Part shown: positions 1 through 5,696 of the stretch, piece after piece
How the letters are laid out: each line of letters begins with the position of its first letter
Position numbering within the stretch: position 1 is the first letter of the stretch
NCBI GenBank assembly: GCA_963530895.1
Contig: CAUSFO010000049.1
Span: forward strand, 1-12,509
DNA: 12,509 bases
Reading direction: 5' to 3'
Source of the DNA: JABCPE02 sp963530895
GTDB lineage: Bacteria; Bacteroidota; Bacteroidia; Flavobacteriales; Weeksellaceae
Translations under genes and position numbers: made by a program
The notes under the pieces: generated by a model
Seen by the model: the letters and a program-made list of their open reading frames with translations, nothing else
Database searches by the model: none
Told to the model about the DNA's origin: nothing

Positions 1-237
1 GGCATAATGTATTAAATTTATATCAAATTCATCTACTTTTACGATATGCTCTATGACTTGTGCCTGGTCAGCCTTGGAAAGCGTGGCAGTTTCCGCCGTA
101 GTTCCCAGAACGACTAGGAAATCCGTTCCATTAGTGATGTTATATTCTACTAATTTAGTTAAAGAATCAAAATCTATGGATAAATCCTCATTAAATGGCG
201 TAACCAAAGCTACTCCCAGACCTTTTAATTTACTCAT
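1..237 (-). CDS. dapA: 4-hydroxy-tetrahydrodipicolinate synthase, N-terminal part (cut by window edge)
   Basis: The minus strand encodes 79 residues from an ATG at 237 down to base 1, with no stop, so only the N-terminal quarter of a roughly 290-residue protein is here. DapA condenses pyruvate with aspartate semialdehyde in the cytoplasm, the first committed step of diaminopimelate and lysine synthesis. The start MSKLKGLGVALVTPFNED and the pyruvate-binding GTTAE motif (residues 45-49, with the conserved pair T46-T47) are typical of the DapA/N-acetylneuraminate lyase family of TIM-barrel class I aldolases. The Schiff-base lysine and catalytic tyrosine lie outside the window. Other members of the superfamily, such as N-acetylneuraminate lyase, cannot be excluded from this fragment, but the close similarity to Bacteroidota DapA N-termini favours dapA. 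It is divergent from the next gene and has its own TAnnTTTG element upstream. Confidence 0.9.
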   Translation of the reverse strand, partial: MSKLKGLGVALVTPFNEDLSIDFDSLTKLVEYNITNGTDFLVVLGTTAETATLSKADQAQVIEHIVKVDEFDINLIHYA

Positions 238-255
238 TGTTTAAAATTTTGAAGC

Positions 256-263
256 CAAATTTA
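256..263 (-). promoter_or_regulatory. Putative -7 element of the dapA promoter
   Basis: Read on the minus strand, 263-256 is TAAATTTG, an exact match to the Bacteroidota -7 consensus TAnnTTTG. It lies about 18 bases before the dapA start codon, so the leader would be short. I see no TTG in the -33 window (about 281-290), which weakens the call. Confidence 0.45.
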
Positions 264-362
264 AGGTTTTTATTTAAAAAGATAAAAATAAGCCATGATA
301 TTTTAAGTAAAAATTAGGATTTTGCTGTTTCTTCTTTTCATTCTATGGTTTTGAATATCATA

Positions 363-397
363 TTTGAGTAAAAATCCCGAAATAATCTATATATTTG
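363..397 (+). promoter_or_regulatory. Putative Bacteroidota-type promoter for the 418-3270 gene group
   Basis: TTTG at 363-366 and TATATTTG at 390-397 match the -33 and -7 elements used by the primary sigma factor of Bacteroidota, with a 23-base spacer at the upper end of the reported range. Transcription would begin near 402-405, giving a leader of about 15 bases before the ATG at 418. Confidence 0.6.
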
Positions 398-417
398 TGG
401 CTGTATTTTAAGAACAA

Positions 418-1176
418 ATGAAAAATAAAAGCATATTATTAGGAGCAGTTTTGATGGCTGTGGTGTCATGTACTACACAGCTGAATGTAAGCCAAGTTTC
501 TCCTCAGAAAAACCAGTTGATCAATGGAGAAATAGCGCAGAAAAAAGAGTTGGTTTCCGTTATCACGCCATATAAAAAGGAATTGGAAAATAAAATGAAC
601 CAGAAAATTTCCCATACCGAGGTGGAGCTTAATAGGAAAGGAGATAACAGCTCGCTCGGACAGCTTCTGGCGGATTTCGTGCTGGAAGGAGCGAATGACT
701 GGGGTGCGAAAAACAGCATTCCTGCGGTGGATGCAGCGATTTTAAATATAGGAGGAATCCGAAATGATATCAGCAAGGGAGATATTTTGCTGAGAAATGT
801 TTTTGAAGTGATGCCTTTTGAAAATCAATTGGTTATCGTTAAAATGAAGGGCGAAGACATACAAGATGTGTTTGACTATTACGAAAAACAAAAAAGAAAT
901 AATCCCGTGGCAGGTTTTACAATAGTAGTAGAAAATGGAAAACTGACACAAGGGCTGATAAACGGCGAAAAACCAAAAGCTGGTCAGTACTACTACATCG
1001 CGACATCGGACTATTTGGCTTATGGAGGAGATTATATGAAATTTTTCCTAAAAGGAGAACAGCTTATACTAACGGAAATGACCCTGAGGGATTTATTTAT
1101 TGAGAAATTTAAACAAAACCCAGAGATAAAAATAAAGCAGGAACAAAGGCTGCAATTTATCGGGAATAACCAATAA
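418..1176 (+). CDS. Lipoprotein made of the 5'-nucleotidase C-terminal (substrate-binding) domain
   Basis: The 252-residue product starts with a lipoprotein signal peptide (residues 1-17, lipobox VVSC with Cys18), so it should be anchored in a membrane on the extracytoplasmic side. There is no acidic run right after Cys18, so the surface-export signal described for Flavobacteriia lipoproteins is not evident. Residues from about 75 on match the 5_nucleotid_C domain: LGQLLADF near 80-87, NIGGIR at 110-115, VFEVMPFENQL at 128-138 and ATSDYLAYGGD at 195-205. In UshA-type enzymes this domain binds the nucleoside base and phosphate while a separate metallophosphatase domain supplies the metals. No metal-binding motifs occur here. 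The metallophosphatase half is the next gene, 12 bases downstream. I infer that the two products work together on nucleotides or related phosphoesters in the periplasm, but the substrate is unknown. Confidence 0.88.
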   Translation: MKNKSILLGAVLMAVVSCTTQLNVSQVSPQKNQLINGEIAQKKELVSVITPYKKELENKMNQKISHTEVELNRKGDNSSLGQLLADFVLEGANDWGAKNSIPAVDAAILNIGGIRNDISKGDILLRNVFEVMPFENQLVIVKMKGEDIQDVFDYYEKQKRNNPVAGFTIVVENGKLTQGLINGEKPKAGQYYYIATSDYLAYGGDYMKFFLKGEQLILTEMTLRDLFIEKFKQNPEIKIKQEQRLQFIGNNQ

Positions 1177-1188
1177 GGATGAACAAAA

Positions 1189-2133
1189 ATGAATAGAAAA
1201 GAATTTTTGAAAATATTGGGTGGAGGAGCTTTGGCAACGACACTTACACCAAATGTTTTGTCAGCAAAGACATTTGATGCAAAAGATACACCTGAAAAAA
1301 TCACCATTCTTCATACCAACGACCAGCACAGCAGGATAGAGCCTTTCGAGGAAGGGCACAGCAGATATCCCAATCAGGGAGGATTTGCGAGGAGAGCTAC
1401 TCTGATAGAGCAGATTAGAGGAGTGGAAAAGAATGTGCTTTTGTTCGATAGTGGCGATATTTTCCAAGGAACGCCTTATTTTAATATGTTTGGCGGCGAG
1501 CTGGAATTTAAGCTCATGTCCATGATGAAATATGATGCGGCTACTATGGGAAATCATGATTTTGACAATGGTTTGGAAGGATTTTTAAAGGTTTTACCAA
1601 ATGCTAAATTTCCTTTTATCTGTTCTAATTATGATTTTTCGGACACGATTTTAAAGGGAAAAACACAGCCATATAAGATTTTTAGAAAAGGAAATATTAA
1701 AGTAGGCGTTTTTGGGCTGGGAGTGAAATTGGAAGGACTTGTCGGAAAAAAATATTACGGAGAAACTAAATACCTTGACCCTGTTGCGACGGCGCAGAAA
1801 TACGCAGATTTCCTTAGAAATACCAAAAAATGTGATTTGGTTGTTTGTCTTTCGCATTTGGGATATGATTACGGACAGACTGAAGACTTGGTTTCTGATA
1901 GAAAATTGGCGGCTCAGACTCACGGAATAGACATTATTTTAGGAGGGCACACGCACACATTTTTGACAGAACCGAATGTTCTTAAAAACAGCAAGGGCGT
2001 GAATGTTCTCGTGAACCAAGTAGGCTGGGCAGGGATTCTGCTGGGAAGAATAGATTTTTATTTTGATAAAGATAAGAAAATCAGCAAAGTATCTTTCCAA
2101 AACCAATTCATAGATAATAAGATAATCGTTTGA
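1189..2133 (+). CDS. Metallophosphatase, 5'-nucleotidase N-terminal catalytic domain, secreted
   Basis: The 314-residue protein is a calcineurin-type dinuclear metallophosphatase of the 5'-nucleotidase/UshA/CpdB group. Visible ligands are D45 and H47 in LHTNDQHS, D90 in DSGDIFQG, N122-H123 in GNHDFDNG, H223 in SHLGYD, and H254/H256 in GGHTHTF, so the active site is complete. The N-terminus has NRKEFLK followed by a hydrophobic stretch ending near LSA (residue 26). This resembles a twin-arginine signal with one Arg replaced by Lys, so Tat export is possible and Sec export cannot be excluded. The protein stops right after the catalytic domain, whereas the common enzymes of this family run to about 550 residues with a fused C-terminal domain. 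That missing domain is encoded by the preceding gene. The end is 4 bases from recO, suggesting cotranscription. Confidence 0.9.
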   Translation: MNRKEFLKILGGGALATTLTPNVLSAKTFDAKDTPEKITILHTNDQHSRIEPFEEGHSRYPNQGGFARRATLIEQIRGVEKNVLLFDSGDIFQGTPYFNMFGGELEFKLMSMMKYDAATMGNHDFDNGLEGFLKVLPNAKFPFICSNYDFSDTILKGKTQPYKIFRKGNIKVGVFGLGVKLEGLVGKKYYGETKYLDPVATAQKYADFLRNTKKCDLVVCLSHLGYDYGQTEDLVSDRKLAAQTHGIDIILGGHTHTFLTEPNVLKNSKGVNVLVNQVGWAGILLGRIDFYFDKDKKISKVSFQNQFIDNKIIV

Positions 2134-2137
2134 TAAT

Positions 2138-2827
2138 ATGGTAGATAGAGGGATTCTTTTGTCATATATAAAATATGGTGATAATGATGCTATCTTACAT
2201 TGCTTTACCGAAAATGCTGGTTTTCAGAGTTTTTTCATGAGGGGGATTTATTCACCTAAAAACAAGAAAAAGGCCTATCTTACTCCCATGACAGAGTTGT
2301 ATTTTACGATTTCTGATTTTCATAAAAAATATAATATACAGACAATCAGTAAAATAGAAAAAGTGAATACTTTGGAAAATTATGAAGATATTCGGGTGTC
2401 ATCTATTTTGTTCTTTGTGGCGGAATTCCTTCATCAGGTTTTAAAAACAGAGTTGGTAAATACTCAGATTTATACCAATATAAAGGTTTTTCTGTATCAG
2501 TTAGAGAACCAAAACTATCAGGCCCATTATGCTTTTTTGGTCGAATATCTTAGAAGTCAGGGAGTGGCGCCTCTGTGTAGGGAAGAAAAATTTTTAGACC
2601 CAGAGTCTGGTTTTTTTTCGGAGAGTATTTGTCATCATTTGTTTGATGAGCAGGTTTCTGAGTATTGGAAAAAAATGATTTCAAATGAAGAAATCTACGA
2701 TGTGAAGATAAAAAACAGCATGAAAGAAGATTTTTTGGATTCGGTGCTGATGTATTATGGTTGTCATTTTCCAGAATTTAAAATCCCAAAATCTTTGGAT
2801 GTTTTGAGGCAAATTTTTTCTGAATAA
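2138..2827 (+). CDS. recO: DNA repair protein RecO
   Basis: The product of 229 residues is close to the usual RecO length. RecO acts with RecR to load RecA onto SSB-coated single-stranded DNA in the RecFOR gap-repair pathway and anneals complementary strands. The N-terminal part (about 1-75), with GILLSYIKYGDNDAIL, F-x-RGIYSPKNK and the following beta strands, fits the RecO OB fold; the rest is helical, with the family-typical YAFLVEYLRSQGVAP segment near 131-145. Only two cysteines are found in the C-terminal half (C147 and C165), so the four-cysteine zinc module seen in some RecO proteins is absent. The gene follows the metallophosphatase by 4 bases and precedes the S4-domain gene by 11, so it is probably in the same transcript. 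An 8-T run at 2611-2618 does not disrupt the frame. Confidence 0.9.
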   Translation: MVDRGILLSYIKYGDNDAILHCFTENAGFQSFFMRGIYSPKNKKKAYLTPMTELYFTISDFHKKYNIQTISKIEKVNTLENYEDIRVSSILFFVAEFLHQVLKTELVNTQIYTNIKVFLYQLENQNYQAHYAFLVEYLRSQGVAPLCREEKFLDPESGFFSESICHHLFDEQVSEYWKKMISNEEIYDVKIKNSMKEDFLDSVLMYYGCHFPEFKIPKSLDVLRQIFSE

Positions 2828-2838
2828 TAAAATAAGGT

Positions 2839-3270
2839 ATGCGTGTAGACAAATTTCTGTGGAGTGTTCGTTTCTATAAAACAAGGAGCATTGCCGCAGA
2901 TGAAATCAAAAAAAATAGAGTTTCCATCGGTGGACAGCCAGTGAAAGCTTCACGGGAAGTCCATGAGGGAGATGTAGTGGAGATTAGGAAGAACCAAATC
3001 AATTATAAAATAGAAGTTTTGCAGATTCCTAAAAACCGCCTCGGTGCTAAGCTTGTTCCGCTTCATATCAAGGATATTACCGATAAGGAGCAGTATGAAA
3101 TATTGAAAATGAGAATGCTCTCGCAGGATTATTATCGCCAGAAAGGAGAGGGAAAACCCACGAAAAAAGACCGTAGGGATATGAGCGACTTTTTAGATGG
3201 TGATAATGAAGAAGAGGATGATTGGGATGCTTTTTTTCTCGATATAGAGAATGAAGAAGATGAGGAATAA
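2839..3270 (+). CDS. S4-domain RNA-binding protein, Hsp15 (HslR)-like
   Basis: The 143-residue product starts with a complete S4 RNA-binding domain (about residues 1-62): MRVDKFLWSVRFYKTRS, then IKKNRVSIGGQPVKASREVHEGDVVEI. This is the pattern of Hsp15, which in E. coli binds 50S subunits carrying stalled nascent chains and supports their recycling. Length is similar to E. coli Hsp15 (about 133). Residues 100-115 are basic (RQKGEGKPTKKDRRD) and are followed by a strongly acidic tail (about 120-143) rich in Asp and Glu. The acidic tail is not part of the S4 fold; a low-complexity role is only a guess. The ribosome rescue role is inferred from the family. It closes the gene group that begins at 418; a new promoter follows immediately. 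Confidence 0.85.
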   Translation: MRVDKFLWSVRFYKTRSIAADEIKKNRVSIGGQPVKASREVHEGDVVEIRKNQINYKIEVLQIPKNRLGAKLVPLHIKDITDKEQYEILKMRMLSQDYYRQKGEGKPTKKDRRDMSDFLDGDNEEEDDWDAFFLDIENEEDEE

Positions 3271-3273
3271 ACC

Positions 3274-3305
3274 TTGTATTTATAAAAAGAAAATCCATAA
3301 CTTTG
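3274..3305 (+). promoter_or_regulatory. Putative promoter of the ATP synthase gene block
   Basis: TTG at 3274-3276 and TAACTTTG at 3298-3305 match the Bacteroidota -33 and -7 elements with a 21-base spacer, the best-formed promoter in the window. Transcription would begin near 3310-3312, so the following TTG start codon at 3319 would have a leader under 10 bases. Confidence 0.65.
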
Positions 3306-3318
3306 CAAAAACTTTATT

Positions 3319-3681
3319 TTGAATAAAATAGATACCATTATTTACGCATTTGCGGCTGTGTTTATGGGGATTTATCTCTATCAATACCCTGAGTATTATA
3401 TATATATTATAGGGATTTTTTTCTCATTCCTTATTCTTAATTTTCTACTTTTCAGGATTTATAAAGGGTTAAAGAAAATGTCTATGGCTGTGATGGCTTT
3501 CATGGCTATGAATTTTGGGAAAGATATTCTTTGGGCGTTTTTGTGGATGTTTGTGATTAAGAAAAATGAGATTTTAGTGATGTTTTTGGCTCTTGTTTTT
3601 CTTCTGTTATCCATACCTCTATACCATTCTGTCCTTAGAGAAATAAAGAACAATCAAAATTCTGATAAAAATCAATTATAA
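3319..3681 (+). CDS. AtpI-like small membrane protein at the head of the ATP synthase cluster
   Basis: The 120-residue hydrophobic protein has four predicted membrane segments (about residues 5-21, 26-46, 56-79 and 84-103), a basic K/R loop after helix 2 and a polar Asn/Lys-rich C-terminus. Size, topology and position directly before atpB fit AtpI-type proteins, which assist assembly of the c-ring and are not part of the enzyme. Sequence similarity to E. coli AtpI is not obvious to me, so the name rests on context. The start is a TTG: an in-frame stop at 3298 leaves only ATT or CTT further upstream, and the first in-frame ATG (3364) would delete helix 1. The gene lies 55 bases before atpB. 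A separate AtpZ-like gene, often found here in related genomes, is not seen. Confidence 0.68.
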   Translation: MNKIDTIIYAFAAVFMGIYLYQYPEYYIYIIGIFFSFLILNFLLFRIYKGLKKMSMAVMAFMAMNFGKDILWAFLWMFVIKKNEILVMFLALVFLLLSIPLYHSVLREIKNNQNSDKNQL

Positions 3682-3708
3682 TTATTTTTAAAACTTAATT
3701 TATTTAAG

Positions 3709-3716
3709 TATATTTG
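3709..3716 (+). promoter_or_regulatory. Putative -7 element upstream of atpB
   Basis: TATATTTG matches TAnnTTTG exactly, about 20 bases before the atpB start. The -33 region (about 3685-3691) has only a T run and no TTG. It may give atpB and the genes behind it an extra internal promoter, independent of the weak TTG-started gene upstream. Confidence 0.45.
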
Positions 3717-3736
3717 CAAATCAATAAAAATAAGAA

Positions 3737-4825
3737 ATGAACCAGAGAATTTATTCACTATTTTTTGTTTTGATGTTCATGCTGTTTGGGAGTACTGCTC
3801 TTGCTAGTGAACATGCAGATGGAGGTGAAAAAGCCTTTAATCCTTCTGAACTTATCAATCATCACATTTATGATACTAATGAGTGGCATATTGCTACTTG
3901 GAATGAAGGTGAAGAGGGAGAATTTCATATTACTATTCCTTTGCCAGTGATTGTAAAAGACGGGAAAGGTTGGCATTTTTTCATGTCAAGTAGTGTGGCT
4001 CATGGGGAAGTGGTAGATGGATACACTTTGGAACATGGTGTTTTAGTGAATAAAGAAGGTTTGGAAAAAGCACAAATTCCAGATTTATTCAAGGGAACTG
4101 AAAAGGTGTTTTATGACCTTTCTATTACTAAGAATGTTTTTGCATTGTTCATTTCTGTTTTGATTATCTTAGGATTATTCATTTCAATGGCAAATTCTTA
4201 CAAGAAGTCTTTAGTGCCTACTGGAGTAGCGAGATTTTTCGAACCAGTTGTGTTATTGGTAAGAGATGGGATTGCGATTCCAAATATCGGTTCCAAACAT
4301 TACAAGAAGTTTATGCCGTTCTTATTGACTATATTTTTCTTTATCTGGTTAAATAACTTATTAGGACTTGTTCCGTTTTTCCCTGGAGGGGCTAACCTTA
4401 CAGGTAATATAGCGGTTACATTAGTTCTTTCTTTATTCACATTGTTTACTATTTTGCTAAACGCGAATAAAGATTATTGGAAACATATTTTCTGGCCGCC
4501 AGTACCGTTCTTGTTGAAGCCAATTATGATTCCATTGGAGATTATAGGTGTTTTTACTAAGCCATTCTCTTTGACAATGCGTCTTATGGCGAACATTACA
4601 GCTGGACATATTATGATTTTAAGTATTATTTCATTGATATTTATTTTCAAAAATGCAGCTTTAGGAGCAGTTTCTGTGCCATTGGCGTTGTTCGTTTCCA
4701 TCTTGGAATTGTTAGTTGCAGCTTTACAAGCATATATATTTACAATATTATCAGCTTTATATATTGGTATTGCAGTAGCAGAACATAGTCACGATGATGT
4801 GCATGGACATGCAGAAGGACACTAA
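3737..4825 (+). CDS. atpB: F1Fo ATP synthase subunit a
   Basis: The 362-residue membrane protein forms the two proton half-channels of the Fo motor and faces the c-ring. The essential stator arginine is R282 in TMRLMANITAGH. The conserved Gln of the next helix is Q331 in ELLVAALQAYIF. E. coli positions E219 and H245 correspond by spacing to H291 and E324, so the acidic and His residues are swapped, as in mitochondria. Compared with the roughly 270-residue E. coli protein, there is a signal peptide (1-23, ending ALA) and a soluble, presumably periplasmic segment of about 110 residues before the first membrane helix (about 133-153), a Bacteroidota trait. The C-terminal tail (349-362) is rich in His and acidic residues. 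It is the first core gene of a cluster in the order a, c, b, delta, alpha, gamma. Confidence 0.97.
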   Translation: MNQRIYSLFFVLMFMLFGSTALASEHADGGEKAFNPSELINHHIYDTNEWHIATWNEGEEGEFHITIPLPVIVKDGKGWHFFMSSSVAHGEVVDGYTLEHGVLVNKEGLEKAQIPDLFKGTEKVFYDLSITKNVFALFISVLIILGLFISMANSYKKSLVPTGVARFFEPVVLLVRDGIAIPNIGSKHYKKFMPFLLTIFFFIWLNNLLGLVPFFPGGANLTGNIAVTLVLSLFTLFTILLNANKDYWKHIFWPPVPFLLKPIMIPLEIIGVFTKPFSLTMRLMANITAGHIMILSIISLIFIFKNAALGAVSVPLALFVSILELLVAALQAYIFTILSALYIGIAVAEHSHDDVHGHAEGH

Positions 4826-4874
4826 AAAGAATTTTAATTTTGAATAATAATTTTAACTAAATATTTTTTATCAT

Positions 4875-4879
4875 GGAGG
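4875..4879 (+). promoter_or_regulatory. Shine-Dalgarno-like GGAGG before the inner atpE start
   Basis: GGAGG sits five bases upstream of the ATG at 4885 and overlaps the G of the alternative ATG at 4873. Such sequences are scarce in Bacteroidota, and the other genes in this window lack one at a good distance. It decides the start chosen for atpE, and could mark an unusually efficient or regulated initiation site. Confidence 0.45.
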
Positions 4880-4884
4880 ATTTT

Positions 4885-5094
4885 ATGTCTAATTTAAATT
4901 ATGTGGCAATTTCATTTGCTGTATTAGGAGTAGCTTACGGTATTTCTAAAATTGGTTCTCACGCGATGGATGCTATCGCTAGACAGCCAGAAGCGGCTGA
5001 TAAGGTGCAAGCTGCGATGTTGATCGCTTGTGGTCTTATCGAAGGTGCTGGACTTATCGGATTGATTTTCAGTGCTCCGTTCATGAAAGGATAA
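4885..5094 (+). CDS. atpE: F1Fo ATP synthase subunit c
   Basis: This hairpin membrane protein forms the rotating c-ring. Helix 1 runs through VAISFAVLGVAYGISKIG, the loop carries the conserved RQPE, and helix 2 has the ion-carrying Glu in GLIEGAGLIG (E53 with this start). The Glu is followed by Gly, not Ser or Thr, and helix 1 lacks the Gln of sodium-type rings, so proton coupling is expected. The helix-packing motif is G-x-A-x-G-x-S in place of the usual run of alternating glycines. Two in-frame ATGs exist, at 4873 (73 residues) and 4885 (69 residues). I chose 4885 because GGAGG at 4875-4879 lies five bases before it; the longer MEDF form remains possible. It is preceded by atpB and followed by a strong stem-loop. 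Confidence 0.93.
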   Translation: MSNLNYVAISFAVLGVAYGISKIGSHAMDAIARQPEAADKVQAAMLIACGLIEGAGLIGLIFSAPFMKG

Positions 5095-5105
5095 TCAAAA
5101 ATCCT

Positions 5106-5145
5106 AATAATCTTGGTAACACGGTTGGTGCTTACCAAGATTATT
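5106..5145 (+). promoter_or_regulatory. Strong stem-loop between atpE and atpF (attenuator or mRNA-end stabiliser)
   Basis: AATAATCTTGGTAA at 5106-5119 and its exact complement at 5132-5145 form a 14-bp perfect stem. The 12-base loop can add three more pairs (CAC 5120-5122 with GTG 5128-5130). The right arm runs into TTATTTTAAAATTTT, a T-rich but interrupted tract, so it could act as a leaky terminator. Because atpF and the later subunits must still be made and I find no clear TAnnTTTG promoter in 5146-5202, partial termination or protection of the atpE mRNA end is more plausible than full termination. Confidence 0.7.
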
Positions 5146-5202
5146 TTAAAATTTTGTATTAAAAAATATTTAAAGTAAAATAAAAAATAAAATAATTTAG
5201 AA

Positions 5203-5691
5203 ATGATAACACCAGGATTAGGTTTAGTTTTTTGGATGACTCTTACTTTTGCTGTATTGATGTTTCTTTTGGCAAAATATGCATGGAAACCAATTCTTAA
5301 TGCACTTAATGAGAGAGAAACAACAATCGTAGATGCTCTTAACCAAGCTAAATTGGCAAGAGAAGAGGTTCAGAATTTAAAAGCTGAAAACGAAAGAATT
5401 ATTCAAGAAGCTAAAATAGAAAAGGATAATATATTGAGAGAAGCAAGAGAAATCAGAGATAGAATGATTAACGAAGCGAAAGATACAGCTAAAGTAGAAG
5501 GAGAAAAAATGATAGAGGCTGCTAGACATTCTATCGCTATGGAAAAGGCTGCTGCTATAGATGATATGAAAAAGCAGATCAGTTCTTTATCTGTGGATAT
5601 TGCTGAAACTATTTTGAAGAAAAAATTGGATAATAAAGATGCCCAAAATGACCTGGTGGCTAATTTATTAAATGATAAAAACTTAAACTAA
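5203..5691 (+). CDS. atpF: F1Fo ATP synthase subunit b
   Basis: The 162-residue protein is the peripheral stalk that links membrane subunit a to the F1 head. It has one N-terminal membrane helix (about residues 5-26, GLGLVFWMTLTFAVLMFLLAKYAW), then the typical WKPILNALNERE motif and a long charged coiled coil (about 35-140) rich in Ala, Glu, Lys and Arg, as expected for the dimeric stalk. Length matches the bacterial family. A single b gene is present with no b' paralogue, so a b homodimer is expected. The start at 5203 is the only ATG preceding the membrane helix. The gene lies 108 bases after atpE, the largest gap within the core cluster, and that gap is occupied by a stem-loop; atpH follows by 5 bases. 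Confidence 0.96.
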   Translation: MITPGLGLVFWMTLTFAVLMFLLAKYAWKPILNALNERETTIVDALNQAKLAREEVQNLKAENERIIQEAKIEKDNILREAREIRDRMINEAKDTAKVEGEKMIEAARHSIAMEKAAAIDDMKKQISSLSVDIAETILKKKLDNKDAQNDLVANLLNDKNLN

Positions 5692-5696
5692 TCCTT

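Larger units (their letters stand above)
238..417. other. Divergent intergenic region between dapA and the 5'-nucleotidase genes
   Basis: These 180 AT-rich bases separate two divergently transcribed genes. They contain one TAnnTTTG element for each direction and no convincing reading frame or terminator. Nothing else is supported. Confidence 0.6.

Noticed and set aside
53..244. Plus-strand open frame of 63 codons at the left edge
   Set aside because: It lies entirely antisense to dapA, whose protein sequence is clearly recognisable on the minus strand.
2611..2618. Run of eight T inside recO as a possible slippage or frameshift site
   Set aside because: The RecO frame continues normally across it and the protein has full length, so no frameshift is indicated.
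3077..3338. Two overlapping minus-strand frames rich in Ser/Phe
   Set aside because: They are antisense to the Glu/Asp/Lys-rich tail of the S4-domain gene; their composition is just the complement of that repeat-like coding sequence.
5146..5202. A promoter dedicated to atpF after the stem-loop
   Set aside because: The best match, TAATTTAG at 5193-5200, ends right at the start codon, lacks the final TG pattern and has no TTG at a proper distance.
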